A stretch of DNA of 64,000 bases, taken from NCBI RefSeq assembly GCF_037038585.1, contig NC_092525.1, positions 19,426,867 through 19,490,866 on the forward strand, in the 5' to 3' direction. The notes under the pieces were generated by a model that saw only the letters and a list, made by a program, of their open reading frames with translations, ran no database searches and had not been told where the DNA came from. Below are positions 36,272 to 48,165 of the stretch, in pieces; position 1 is the stretch's first letter; each line of letters opens with the position of its first letter. The DNA comes from Patagioenas fasciata. Lineage: Eukaryota > Chordata > Aves > Columbiformes > Columbidae. The position numbers and the translations under genes are program-made.

Positions 36272-36328
36272 TGGAGATGGGGAGGGGGAAAATAAGACAC
36301 CTCCTTCCTCTCCCCCTCCTCCCCCTCC
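36272..36328. repeat. polypurine/polypyrimidine inverted repeat
   Basis: A G/A run on the plus strand (36272-36288, containing ggggaggggg) is followed 12 bases after its end by a C/T run (36301-36328, containing ccccctcctccccctcc). The reverse complement of the C/T run is nearly the same as the G/A run, so the pair can form an imperfect stem of about 16 bp. The minus strand of the second arm has six short G runs and could form a two-tier G-quadruplex. Confidence 0.7.
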
Positions 36329-36797
36329 AAATAATAAAATAATACATTTTTGCTTCTCATGCCATGTGAAATGCAGTATGTGCTGCAAACTGAAAGGCTG
36401 AAATATGTCTTCACAAATTAATAACCAGAGCAAGTATAAAAATAAAATCGAAGAATTGAGTTCCTTGAGGGACCCTGATCAGTAGTGGCATTATGTGGCA
36501 AGGCTTCGTGAAAGCAAACACCAGCAATGAGACAGGAAAATAAAATCTGGTCCCTAAAACTACATTTTAATAGACCTCGGGTGATACAACACAATTTAAC
36601 ATATAATAACTTTGATTCCCCTGAGAAAACCAGCTCTCAAATAACAGGGTGGGTATCTGGCTTTCCATCCTTCCATCTTTCCCAGTCATTCTGGTTTATG
36701 AACTCTACAGTATCTGATGCATTCTGCTATTTATCCCATTTGCTTTTTGCTTTATAATGGCAAAACAGTTTGCAGATTGTCTGCTGATTCAGTTGTA

Positions 36798-36925
36798 TTT
36801 TTGTTATTACTTCTACTGTGTCTTCCCTAAAGACCCTAAGGGTGATCAGAGGTATAATACAAGTGACCAGTGCAAACAAGATCCCTGTCCTAAAAGCTCC
36901 CGTTCTAGGATCCAAAAAGATGCAT
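36798..36925 (-). repeat. ancient L2/CR1-L3-like fragment, antisense
   Basis: Read on the plus strand it follows the reversed amniote L2-type tail: a 'ttgttattac' start, then 'gaccctaagggtgatcaga', 'gaccagtgcaaacaagat', 'ccctgtcctaaaagctc' and 'ccgttctagga'. The remembered pattern is (tta)n, 'cctaggagccctagtcatgg', 'gtacaaacac', 'agtccctgcccc' and 'aaagagcttacaatctaag'. This is the third copy of this tail family in the window, here in the opposite orientation to those at 5.7 and 7.8 kb. Confidence 0.55.
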
Positions 36926-36929
36926 AAAA

Positions 36930-38760
36930 TTCATTTAGCCATTTTCCTTTAGTAACTCTAATGGAAGTTTGCAATCACATTATCCCTATTTTAAAGTGTA
37001 AAAACGAGTCAATGCTGCGACCAGAAATTATTTGACTCTTCTCTGAAATAATGTCTTTTCTCCTTTGTACGACCTTAGTATTTAACTGAACATTGAGTTA
37101 AAAGTCCCTGTGCCTGTCCCAACCATGCTGCTTATCACTGGTTGAGAGGAGGGATGGAAAACAGATCTTGGCATGAATCCCTTCATTTGTTCCAGCCACT
37201 AATTTTTTTCCAAAGATTTTTTTTCCTGCCACAAATAAAAATGGAGGAATTTATTTTTTACAATTAAGATGTTCCCAGAGAAACCAGCACAGCTGAGGAA
37301 GATTTGCAAATTCAAAGAGGTAGCACAGAGGGGAGTTCTTATTATTAATTTTAGATATTGTATTTATATTTGATATGAATCTAAAAAGTGCTGCCTTAAA
37401 ATACTCTAATATGAATTTTCTGGTATCACATATGGCTTTGTTCATACTTTAGTGGTCAGGGAATGAGGACAAAGATGAAGCTGTATAGATGAGATGGTTA
37501 TTTTTCTCATTTGGGCTCAGACTTGAAGAGTAACTTTTCTCAAAAATAAGGACTGAGGAAAACTTCCTTGGGAAATGGCTGTAGAGCATCTCTTAATGCT
37601 ATTTAAATAATTGAAATGTAAATACCACTGTAACCCAGCAGACTGTGTTTTCTCTCTGCAGCAGCAGTGCTTAGTGTCTTGGAAAGGCAATGCAAGGGAA
37701 CAGGGGAGAAAGGAGGAGGTTTCCCCAATCCCAGGGTATACTACAGATCCTGCTACAGCCTGCAGCGATATGACTGGCTCCAGGCTGTCATCTCAGCTGA
37801 TCTCTAGCTCAGCTGTGTCAGATCAGGTCAGTCCTTGAAAATAAATCAGAGATATTTCCAGATATGAGAGGTGACCAAAGGGAGTTGACTGGGGCTGGAT
37901 CAGAACCCTCTGGCCAGGGAAGAGTTTTCTGCCACCTCAAGCTCAACACGTGCAGCCAAAGCAGCAATGTGTTCTGTCTGGCTACGGAGGTGATGCCAAC
38001 CATGCAACACCATGCACCAACCCTTACAAGTGCTGTTACTCCACTTACAGATTGGGACTGGTGTGATGAAATAACTTGATCGGGAGCGGGTAAGAACATT
38101 TCTCGCAGTGCAAGGACATGAAACTGTCTTCCATGTGCTGAGCTACCACTCTGAAAAGGGCAGTCTTTTGATCTATGTGTTTTAAATCCTTTCAGTTCAG
38201 CTTTCATAAATTCTTGGCATCTTTTTTGCAAGATTTTTTTTTCAGCACTATGACTGTATATGAGTATAAGATGAAAAAGGAGAATTTTTCTGAAGCAAGC
38301 TGGCAGTGCTCTGGGCTGGCTGACGTGGTCACCTGGGCAGTGTCACTGTAGGAGATGCAGGAGTTGGTGGAGGTGGGAGGATTGTTGCAAAGCCTGCAGT
38401 CTGTGCCTGACCAAGGGTACTGCCATCCCCTTTTCCTCAGCACAGTTTAGGCCCCAAGCTGAGAGCAGGTGGCAGAACAGCATCTCTTGCCCATGTGGGT
38501 GCATTATAGGATCCCACCGAGGTCTCTGTGGATGGTGGGATGCTAATGCATTTTACCTTGATATATCCAGGCTCACAATGTGTATGTAATTGGTTAATGC
38601 CTTGTGCAGATGTGGGGCAGCAACTTGTTAATTCCTGGCATCTCTGAGTATGTGGCTTAGTTGATAAAGTTTTGATGCCTTCTGCAGGGGACATTGAAGT
38701 CATTAGGAAAATTTTTTCTCTGCTACTCTGTCCCACCTTGAGCCTCAGGTGTTTGTTGTT
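36930..38760. other. gene-free segment
   Basis: No gene is recognised. The sequence at about 37.6-38.5 kb is slightly richer in G+C and keeps overlapping frames open for up to 137 codons on the minus strand (38231-37818) without any family similarity. Bases 36982-37035 loosely resemble a MIR-type 'ttatccctattttacagatg' stretch but diverge quickly. Confidence 0.6.
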
Positions 38761-38765
38761 TTAGA

Positions 38766-39282
38766 ATACTTGAATTCTGTGTTCAGTTTTGGGCCCCACA
38801 CTACAAGAAAGCCCTTGAGGTGCTGGAGTGAGTTCAGAGAAGGGAACGAAGCTGAGGAAGGGACAGGAGCACAAGTGTGATGGCGAGTGGCTGAGGAACC
38901 TGGGTGTTTTTAGCCTGGAGAAAAGGAGGCTGAGAGGAGACCTTGCTGTCTACAACTACCTGAAAGGAGGTTGTAGCATGGAGAGGGTTGATCTCTTCTC
39001 CCAAGTAACAAGCCATGGGATGAGAGGAAGTGACCTCAAGTTGCGCTGATGGGGTTTAGATGATTGTCTATTAGGAAAAATTTCTTCCCAGAAAGGGTTG
39101 TCAGGCATTGGAACAGGCTGCTCAGGGCAGTGGTGGAGTCACCATCACTGGAGGTGTGTAAAAGATGCATAGATGAGGTTCTTAGGGGCATGGGTTAGTG
39201 GTGGACTTGTCAGTGTTAGGTTAATGGTTGGACTTGATGATCTTAAAAGTATTTTCCAACCTAAATGATTCTGTGGTTCTGT
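38766..39282 (+). mobile_element. CR1 LINE, end of ORF2 and complete 3' UTR
   Basis: The most complete plus-strand CR1 here, about 517 bases. It starts at the block 'tgttcagttttgggcccc'. The forward translation includes [18 protein letters not shown] and [19 protein letters not shown], and after a frame change the HWNR-type end block ('cattggaacaggctgc') and 'gtggagtcaccatcact'. The 3' UTR has 'atggttggacttgatgatct', 'ttttccaacctaaatgatt' and the tail 'ctgtggttctgt'. Stops and frame changes show that it is dead. It is 5'-truncated, as is usual for CR1. Confidence 0.95.
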
Positions 39283-41270
39283 ATGTGCTGAGAGACTTTT
39301 GAGGGAGTCTGTTGAAATCGATGCACAGAATAGACTTGTCTCCAGTGGGCTTTTGACCAGATTAATGATGATAATATAACTGCTTTTTTCGTAACTTTGT
39401 AAGAATGGCTGTTTTTTTGTGCAACAAACCATAGCTGAGTGGAGTGGGGAAGTAAGGAAGGCAAGGAGAACCACAGAAACAGTGCTAGAGGAATTCAAAA
39501 TGAAAAATGCATTAAAAATTTAGTATGTGAGCAAAACCAGACTACTTTGCTCTGGGAAGGGTGAAAGGGAGGAAAAATTATTATTTTAATATGTACCAGG
39601 CAAGGACAAGCACAAATCTGACTGAGAACAGCAGAGAGCCACAGCCTTGGCTTACATTGAAGAGTTCTGGCAAATACCTCTGTTTAAAGGAGTGAGAAAA
39701 GGAAAGAGCTGGATCTGCCACATGAGCTCCTACATGTTTGTGTGAAACTCTATCACACTTGGCTTTGGAGACTTTTTGCCTAATTTGAGTGCCTATGTTT
39801 GACAATAGGAAATGTCATATTTATATTTACTCTTTACGTTACTCAGGGGTCTTTTAAAGAGTTCAGAGAATTAGAACAAATGGCTCTGCAAGATTCTATG
39901 TTGTTCTTGCCAAGGCAGCCTGATAATTAAGGGTTGTGATCTGTAAGTAATATAAAACTAATGGCACTGGGAGCTCATGTGACTGGCAGGTAACTCCAAG
40001 ATCTCTGATGAGGAAAGACAGTTTTCTTCAGCAGAGAGTTTGGTTTGGCTCCATCTGCAGGGACTCCTGACCATGCAGAATCTCCAGGTGAGATCTTCTG
40101 TGTCCCACCTGGTCATACTAGGCCACCTGTGAGCATCTCCTTGCCAGTTGAGACCTTGAAGAGTGGTGGTCATACATTCTCTGTGTTTCCATATGTTTTG
40201 AGTTTTTCTAGTGGGCTACACTTGAATTGCCATGAGTTTTGGTTGTTGTGTTTTGGTTTTTTTTGTGTGTGCGTGGGGAAAAGTTGTCTTTCAAGGGCTA
40301 AGAGGAAAATCAAGAGAAAATCTGGCTGTGCCTTTCGGGACTCTCTGTATTGAGTTAGTTCGTTTATGAAGCTGGATGTACACATCAACAGTGTCTTTAT
40401 GGAGACTTCTGGAAAGAACATTATCATGGAGTCTCTTACAGAAAACACTTCTTTGGGCATTTTTTCTATCTAAAAGCTGCTGTGCAATCAAGAAGGAGAT
40501 AAGTGAAAACAGGAGGATGTAGATATGCAAGTCTAGGCCATCCACATTAAACACCCAAGGGGGAAACAAACCCCCTGATTTTCCTAGAGGAGTAGACGTG
40601 AGTAAGAGATGTCAGTGCAGCTATGACATCTGTTTACATGGGGATTTTATGCACCTGTTCACTAGGCAATAACAAATGCTTACCATGGTGGTAGCTGTAT
40701 CACACGGTACATATGCTGCTTCTGACATACATAACACCTCTTTAAGGAAACACATGGCCCCATATGTCATGAGAACTTGTTTACATTCTACAATACAGTA
40801 ATGGAAAATATGTTTCATAATAAATGTTTTCATCATTTTTGTGTTTAAGGAAAGAATGGGAGTTTTACACCCTGGCTGTCAGCAAAGTGTCCTCCCTTAT
40901 TGTTCTGATTGAGAGATCTGTGGCTGTGGACTAAACTTCCTACAAATTTTCAAAGTTCAGAGAATCTGGGGTCTCAGCTGGTCAATTTTAAGGACCAATG
41001 TCTGTGAAAAGGTAACATTTTATAAAAAAGAAAGATTGCAACATATGTTTCGGTGCAAATCGGTATTTATTTATTCGGCTTGCTGTCAAAAGCCCAATTT
41101 CTGGTCACTTTGACAAGAGCAGACATCATGTGTTACTTGTATAGAGCTCTGGAGATCATGAAGCAACCACAGGAAGTGTGTCCCAGTACCTTTGCAGCCC
41201 CATCTTTTAGTTCAGTCACCCTGGAACCAAGAAAAGGAATCATGTAACTTCAAATCTGTAAAATGAAGCA

Positions 41271-41307
41271 GGTTCCTCCTTGAAGGTTGTCTAGTCCAAC
41301 CTCTTAA
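41271..41307 (-). repeat. short antisense CR1 remnant
   Basis: 'gaaggttgtctagtccaacc' matches the reversed CR1 3' end ('aggtcatctagtccaaccc'). Only about 35 bases are recognisable. Confidence 0.4.
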
Positions 41308-42600
41308 GAAATTGATCTGAATAGGTTTTTAGTTTGGATATGGTTTGGTTGAGATTATTCAGATTTATGCTGTGATTTTAAGGCTTTTCCTTTCTAGTTG
41401 TTATTCTGTTTTCAGTAGTCAGTGTTTCTATCACAAGGACTGCTCATACACAGGAATCTCGGTCCTCTGTTCAGTCCTCAGTGCTAAGGCAACTTTGTCC
41501 TACAATTAAATGAACAGTGCTGTAAGAGCTCAAAAAAAGAAACTGTTATTTCTTATGAAAGACAGGTTCAAGAGTTAATAATTCTTATTATGGGGAGTTA
41601 TTTTCTTGATATCTGCCCTGTCTCTTTCAGATTTGTTTTTGTGGGGTTAGCTAACAAGAGTTTCCGCTTGTTAGGGGAATCCACTCATTTACAGCCAAAA
41701 CCAAAGTGTGAGTGTTAAGAGATATGTGGACAAACAACTTCTACTATTTTGATGAAAGGAATGATACATTGATATATTGTTCAAATATATTTTTTCTGTT
41801 TACTTCTTCTGCAAAACAGACTCCACCACTATTTCAGCAGTTCACTTGATGTGGAAGAATTGATGATTAGATCACTTATTCCAAAATATAATAGCCTAAG
41901 CCTATCAGTTCTCTGTACATAGATTTAGTGTTAAAAATGAAGAATTGTCAAAACTTTCATAGCGTGTCCATCGCAAGTACTTTTTACTGCCTTTTATTAC
42001 CTATACCTCATCTGTCACATGTGTATATTAAAAAAAACCCATTTTTTTAATGCGTGTTGTGTTGCACTGTACTGCTCCTTCCCAGACTATGAAGTGCTTG
42101 GTCTGTCTTGGACAAATGGGCCACAGAGCAATTCAGAACCTTCTTGTGAAATGTGTCAAGGGTAAAGTGATAAAACTATACAAATCGACTCAGCTGCACT
42201 TTTAGTGAGATTTTTCTTGCTTGTGCTTTTCCAGTGTTACTTTCCTAGCTTCTTGGGGCTTGTGCAATATGTTAGGGCATGAAAGTACTCTTGCCCATAT
42301 GTATTAGAGGACAAAGATACATATTTTGAATACTCTGAGCTGAGCATGTGTTTTTGGTTTCACACTACTACCACCTGAAGATACTTGTGCTCAAGTGACC
42401 CATTTTGTCTGATGCTCCCAGGACAGCACAGAGCAACTCTGACCTTCAGCATCTGCAGGGCAAAATTTAGTCCTGCTCTTGACTTTGACACTTGCAATGT
42501 CACTGTGAAAACTTAGAACACCTCCCAAACTGTCTGGCCCCTGCAGTTTACATAATAAAGAGAAATATGATGTATTCTTTTAATACCTTGGGAAACCTAA

Positions 42601-42691
42601 GGCCCTAATTCCACAAAGCATACAAGTCTCATCGACTTTAAGGGATGCTTAAAGTTAAACATGTGCTTCATTGCCTAGTTGAATTGAAGCC
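42601..42691. repeat. MITE-like relic of an ancient amniote palindromic repeat
   Basis: A 91-base stretch opens with 'ggccctaattccacaaagca' and closes with an imperfect reverse complement of that arm ('ttgcctagttgaattgaagc' then c). Between them are 'tctcatcgactttaagggat' and 'gcttaaagttaaacatgtgc'. The pattern recalls an old amniote repeat with 'cagcaaagcacttaagcatg', 'tgcttaactttaagc' and 'cccattgacttcaatggga'. Imperfect terminal inverted repeats suggest a small non-autonomous DNA transposon. No transposase is present. Confidence 0.5.
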
Positions 42692-42922
42692 ACAGATCTG
42701 GTGAGAATGTAGACCCTATTAAAAAGTGACCTGGCTAAAAGCTTACCAGGCTTTAATAGTGCTCAGTTTCATTTATAAATAATTCTACTTTATTAAAACT
42801 ATCACTTTAACACACCAAAACAGAAGTTGTATTTTGTGTCCCTAGGATAAATTATCAGCTGATGCAATCATACATAAGACTCTATTTCTCCCCATATGGA
42901 AGCTTGGGTTTCATCTCACAGA

Positions 42923-42966
42923 TATGTATAAAAATATATATATAAATGTGTGTGTATATATATATT
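42923..42966. repeat. AT/GT microsatellite
   Basis: Interrupted (TA)n, (TG)4 and (TA)n runs; low-complexity DNA. Confidence 0.85.
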
Positions 42967-43922
42967 TGTAGGTTATTCTCACGATTAGGCCCAAAACTCC
43001 CTTTGAACTTATTACATGCACATGGAATAGAGGGTGTAGCAAATTTGAAAATATTTGGGGCACATTTAAGTGTTGTATCTTAATCTGTTTATTTTTTTTA
43101 TGGCATTTAGAAGAGGATGATGTTTTCAACTATGATACAGTACACAAGTACCTTTTGAAACAGCAATTGTAATCCTGTTTTCAGGATATTGTATCTTGAA
43201 TACGCTACTGAAATTTGCAGTGAAATATTCCCAATTAATTTCTTCTATAAACTCTATGGAACTGGATTATTGCTCCTGTGCTTAGGTGTCTCGTTTACAG
43301 CAGAGTGCTGACAAGCTTTATGAATGGGAGAATGACATCATTTTGAAAAGAAAATAACTTGAAATCCTTAAGGAAGAACAGTTTCCCAGCATTTTAAGGC
43401 ACCATACAGTGTTCCATCTGTCTACCAACCTTTTTTGACTTATTTTAGAGTCAGAAATGATAACAGCCTACAGAAACTTAGTATGATAATTTAATAATCA
43501 TTTTTCTTCCAATATCTGATAAGGCCATAAAGAAGAAAATCACAGAGAGAAGACAAATTTTATTTTACTATCATATACAGTGAGAAGTTTCTGAGAAATA
43601 CCATTTCCTCGCTACAGGGAACCACTGTTCACTAATGGCAGAGCCAAGGAAAATTTCTGAAAATTGTTATTGTAATGTTTACATAATGAGATCATATTTT
43701 TATCCCTTATGAAGTACAGGTGCAAAATCTAAACACACTGCTCCCAAAAGTGCAACTCTTCAGCCATTTCTTTCTTAAACAGTCCTTGCAAACTTAACCA
43801 GCCAACTATTAATGGGCTATTGACAACCTTGGTAAATTTCTTTTCTTACTGCCTCTTGCAACCCTACCAATGACAAACAATCCCCAACAACTCCAAATCT
43901 TTCTGCTCATTAAATTTCCACT

Positions 43923-43941
43923 CCCCCCCCCTTTTTTTTTT
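43923..43941. repeat. C-run followed by T-run
   Basis: Nine C followed by ten T. The minus strand reads A-run then G-run. A similar C-then-T junction occurs at 52.7 kb. Confidence 0.85.
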
Positions 43942-45764
43942 CCTTCCTCTAAGATTTTATTTTTTGAGGACCAGTCAACCTACAGAAGAGCATCTGCTGG
44001 ACCCTGAGTGGGGAAGCAGACATGCGGAGGCCTTGCAAATGTAAAAGCCAGGAGTGAGTCGGACCCCAGATGGTGAGTGTCTGCTCTCAACAAGGAGGCT
44101 CTTTCTCCTTCAAAAGAAGGGAGGTAGCACCCTCTAGCACTGAGCCTTTGCCACCACTCCAGTGACAGGCACTGCCAAACATAAATCAGAGTGATAACAG
44201 CCTCTGCTGGGGATTCAGACCCACATTTTCCTGCATGGAAGATAAAATCTTTTCTGGTTCTTAATTCAATCACATACCCAACTGGCAATCTTGCGTATCA
44301 AAATGGGAATCCTGGGAGGCTGCTGGAATATGCAGATCAACAGAAGCTAATTAGCATTTACTTGCAGCCATCCTTAACTGATTGGCAGCACAGCTGTGGG
44401 GACCAAGCAGAACATGCTGAGTTGCATATTTCTGTGGCCACCTGCCATTTGGTGGGATCCAAAATAGTGTAAACTACCACTTCACAATAACTCAGTGACC
44501 TTAGTTTTGAAGTAATATTGAACAGACATATTTGGCTAAGTGTATAATTAGTGCTTATTTCACCTGACATGCAGTTCAACAATAGGCTGTGCAGCACTAC
44601 CTTCTTCATTTGACATGTTGATGTCTTAATTGAGATTGACAACTTGTTAGAGAGGTACTATATTTCCAATGCAGGCTGAGATGTACTCATCATCACTGAC
44701 TTTCCTATGTGTATGAAACAATGTGGTTTTATGCCTTCAGATGTATTCTAGCCATTCAAAACGGAACAATTGAACATGAGTAGAGCTGATTAAGGCAATG
44801 GGTCTATTTCTTGCGGGGATTTTATATAAGTTTTTTTAGTGTTTTGCTCGACAGATGCAATGGAGTGTAGTATGACCCAGAAAATACAAATGGCAGAAAG
44901 CATAACAAAGAAAATAAAGGGAGAAAGCATGTTTAAGCAGAAGGAATGTCGGCATTGTAGGCCAATTCACACAGTGAAAATGAAGGAGAGCTGTACTGGT
45001 TATTTACTGTAAGCAGTTGAGAAGACACTGGTGCCTCTCGTGGTTAAACAGGTAAAGATCTGTAGCCTGTTTGCCTCATCAGCCTAATCTGGAAGTCTGG
45101 GTTACCGGGATGCCAGGATACCTCAGGCAAAAAAAATTACCAAAATAGATCAAATATGTGTGTTTGTGACAAACTATGTAAAACCGACCTCTTTGAATTG
45201 GCATGTTTTCTTAGGGTGGCTGCAGTGGCTTGTAGCAATGAGGAATTTGATCCTGTTTCAGACTGCAAGCTAAAGAATTGAAAATAAATACATATGGGTC
45301 TGATAAGTGATAGGAGTACACCTAGGATTGCTGATCGGTGTGAAATATAATGAAATATATAGGCAGTGCTATAGTACTAAGTGGAAGATGTAGTAGCATA
45401 GCGTTAGATAAGAATGGACTTCTTGTTTGTGTGTTTCCAAAAGGGGACCATAGCCTGTGGAAATATAAGTTCACTTCAGTCAAAACTAGATCTTCATTAT
45501 TTGTGTGTCACTTGTGGACAGAAGCAAGACCTGGAGGTCATCTGCTGTTTTTTACCTGAGGAAATACTATAAAAAGGGCCTGCTCTGCCTTAACTGTTAC
45601 CTGCCTTTCTTGGGACAAATATATTCAAAGATACTTGAGAGGGACATGACCATAAAGGCATTAATGTTTATTAAAGTACACACACAAACACATTCCTGAT
45701 GATGCAAAGGAACAGATAAGTGGCAAGTTAACAAAACCTTTCCCTTGTGCCCCTGTGAAAGGTG

Positions 45765-45838
45765 GGAGCTACAGATGGAAAGAGCCTACCAGGCCATTAA
45801 ATCCAGTGACCTGCCTCTGCAGAAATCATTCCAATAAT
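45765..45838 (-). repeat. ancient CR1-like relic, antisense
   Basis: 'gatggaaagagcctaccagg', 'ccattaaatccagtgacct' and 'gcctctgcagaaatcattcc' follow an old amniote CR1/L3 reversed end ('gatgggaaagacctattagg', 'tcatctagtccatc', 'ctgccaatgcaggattgttcc'). The spacing is preserved although many bases differ. Confidence 0.48.
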
Positions 45839-46445
45839 TGTCTGATGTTTGTTCTTTGCCACATTCTCCATTATTTTTGTTAGTGCTTTGTCAAGCAAAG
45901 AGAGTTGTTGAATGTTACAGCAGTGGCAGTGTGGCTCTGTTATTGAGCCCTGGTTTGAAGGTTTTACACACAAAGCCCCAGAATTGCCTTGGCTCTTTCT
46001 GTAATGATCTGCCTCATTCAGCTACTGGAAGAGAAAAATCTCAACTTGACTACTGAATAACCCTGCTGGATAAGCCAGTACTTCTGAGATGAGGCTTTGT
46101 GGGCAATTCATCACTTGTCACTATTGCGATTAGTTTTGCAATGTGTAGTAAATACTGCAAGGTGTTATAGATGCCTGCTGGCCCAAAGGCAACTGAAGGC
46201 AATAGAAATTCTCCCACTCTTGGGTGTGCTTTAGATCACACCAATTTTAATGAAATTGTGTAGTTCTGTTCCTGGACATAAACATGGATGCCTCAGGTCA
46301 GGGAGATCATATGTGTCAAGACTCGTGCTCCTGCCTGGGCAGATGTCAATTTCCCAGAAAGTTATTTGGACACTTCATTTTGTGAGGATCTGAGCAAACT
46401 TGGTAGCTGGTGGAATATGGAGTGGAGGAGCCATAGGAGTCGAAG

Positions 46446-46481
46446 CCGATGGGCAACCTGACAGCCCATCGGGCAGGTTGC
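46446..46481. repeat. two overlapping, mutually exclusive hairpins
   Basis: Stem A pairs 46446-46454 (ccgatgggc) with 46464-46472 (gcccatcgg), 9 perfect bp. Stem B pairs 46453-46460 (gcaacctg) with 46474-46481 (caggttgc), 8 perfect bp. The two stems share bases 46453-46454 and interleave as a pseudoknot-like arrangement, so only one can form fully in a single strand. No transcript or gene is known around it. Confidence 0.75.
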
Positions 46482-48044
46482 TGCAGCTCTGGGCTTTATG
46501 TACGTATGGGAAGCCAGGAGCCTGAGAGCATCAGCTTCTGAGCCCCAAGACTCCCATTCATATGGGACTTCCAAGTTCCTGTCACTGTATTATGCAGCCA
46601 AGTGAAATTTTAATTAGAAACTTATCCAAATTGTTTGATAACTTTTCAAACCTTCTAGATCTCCTTTTCCTTCCAAATCAGAATGAAAACAAACTTCAGA
46701 ATATTAAAATAATTCCTGTGCCAGAATTACATATCTTCATCCAGCCCTACTTCTAAATTTGTGTCACAATAGGGTTTGTGACTGAGCTATGTCATGTTGC
46801 ATCATGCTGTGTGAATGACAGCCTGACATTATAAGTGCTCATCACAGTGCTCTATATGCATAAAGATGTTCTAAATTCTGCCAACAGACAGACGTGGTCG
46901 TTTAGGGAAAATGTATATTTGCTAAACTGCAGAAGTAGTAGTAAGGGCAAGGCAGCGAATTAATTCTCCATCATCCCACTGTCGTTGTGGTGCGTGTAAG
47001 AGCTAAAATCTGATGGTGATCATGGTAAATGGTGTGTTTATTCAGAGGCTCTGGGACACCCCTTCATTAGGATTTGTTCTGATCTGTGGTGATGCTTCAA
47101 TAGTTAATTGGACAACTCAGTTTTGAAAGCCTGTACTGCAAGCTGAAGTGGGATGCAGTTCTCTCTAAAGACTTTTTGCTTCTTTTCCACTATGCAAAAT
47201 AACAAAAAAGACTAATCTTAAAACTGCTCTTAATGAGTATAACCAAAATATTAACAGTAGTAAACAAGAATACATTTGCTCATAACTTGTCATATCAGTG
47301 TAATAAATTAAGCCAGAAACACATTAACATTTGACAGCTTAAACAATGCAGGAAAAAATACAAACCTCACAGGGACTATGTGAAGCATGTTGGCAGTTTA
47401 ACAGACATTTTGAGATGTAGATACATATATCAACCTTTCTGAATTTAGTCTTGATAACTCCTTTTCCTCTGTGTGCCAAAACACTGCCGTGTGAAGACTA
47501 ATGAGTTCCAGATTTGTTTATCTTTGGTGGCTGAGACAGATTCATGAGCCCCTTGAACCCATTTTACAGCGGCCATGTGATACCAGCGTGCAACACCAGA
47601 GGCAGAAATGGCTCTTTCATGCTGATAGATATACAGTGTATTAAAAGATCTTACAAGAAAGATGTGCTTGGCCATCTGATACAAGAGACCATGTCAAATC
47701 TGTTCTGGATGATCTATATGAGTGAATTGTCCTGCCTGTTAGCTTTCATATGTGTTTTATGTTTATATTTGGATGTGTAATAACAAATGATTGGAGTAAA
47801 TCTTGCACATGAAATAGGGATTATTATGTCTAACAGCAAGACTTTGTGTTGTGCGTTCAACAGACTTCTATATGGGTGACTGTTTTTTCCAAACCTTTTT
47901 TTCATATTGTGTGAGCTCTCAAATGTTGTAGCCCAGGATGACCTTGGGCCACCTAAGTGCAACTTTTTCCTTTTGCTTTTTCCCTGTTTGAACTCTTTCT
48001 TATTTGGCTCTTCAGTATTTTGCTTTCCCATTAATTGTGTGGTT

Positions 48045-48060
48045 TTGTGTGTGTGTGTTT
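48045..48060. repeat. (GT)n microsatellite
   Basis: A short GT dinucleotide run just upstream of a CR1 3' end. Confidence 0.8.
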
Positions 48061-48073
48061 TAAAGTTTGCCTT

Positions 48074-48165
48074 TGTTAAGATGGCTTAGTGGGGGACTTG
48101 ACAGTGTTGACGGTTGGACTCAATGATCTTAAAGTTCTTTTCCAACCAAAATGACTCTGTGATCT
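48074..48165 (+). mobile_element. CR1 3' UTR fragment
   Basis: Only the last 90 or so bases of CR1 remain: 'gtgggggacttgacagtg', 'cggttggactcaatgatct', 'tcttttccaaccaaaatga' and the tail 'ctctgtgatctg'. No coding part is present. Confidence 0.85.

Larger units (their letters stand above)
30305..36790. other. gene-free AT-rich segment
   Basis: There is no gene. It holds several simple A/T-rich repeats and a repeat-poor block at 32590-33010 with octamer and AP-1 matches. A partial match to an ancient palindromic repeat lies at 31606-31632. Open frames reach at most about 117 codons (33.8-34.1 kb, minus) and are AT-driven. Confidence 0.65.
39290..48040. other. gene-free segment with old repeat relics
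   Basis: There is no gene. Inside it are a short antisense CR1 remnant (41.27 kb), a MITE-like relic (42.6 kb), AT and C/T simple repeats, a CR1-like relic (45.77 kb) and two overlapping hairpins (46.45 kb). Open frames up to about 100 codons have no known similarity. Confidence 0.62.

Noticed and set aside
36982..37035. MIR-like 'ttatccctatttta' stretch
   Set aside because: Only about 20 bases fit and the expected 'gaggaaactgaggc' continuation is absent.
37818..38231. 137-codon open frame on the minus strand
   Set aside because: No domain or family similarity. The block is slightly GC-richer, which lowers stop density in all frames.
46446..46481. Idea that the interleaved hairpins are a microRNA precursor
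   Set aside because: The stems are 8-9 bp, too short for a precursor stem of about 30 bp, and the outer bases do not extend the pairing.
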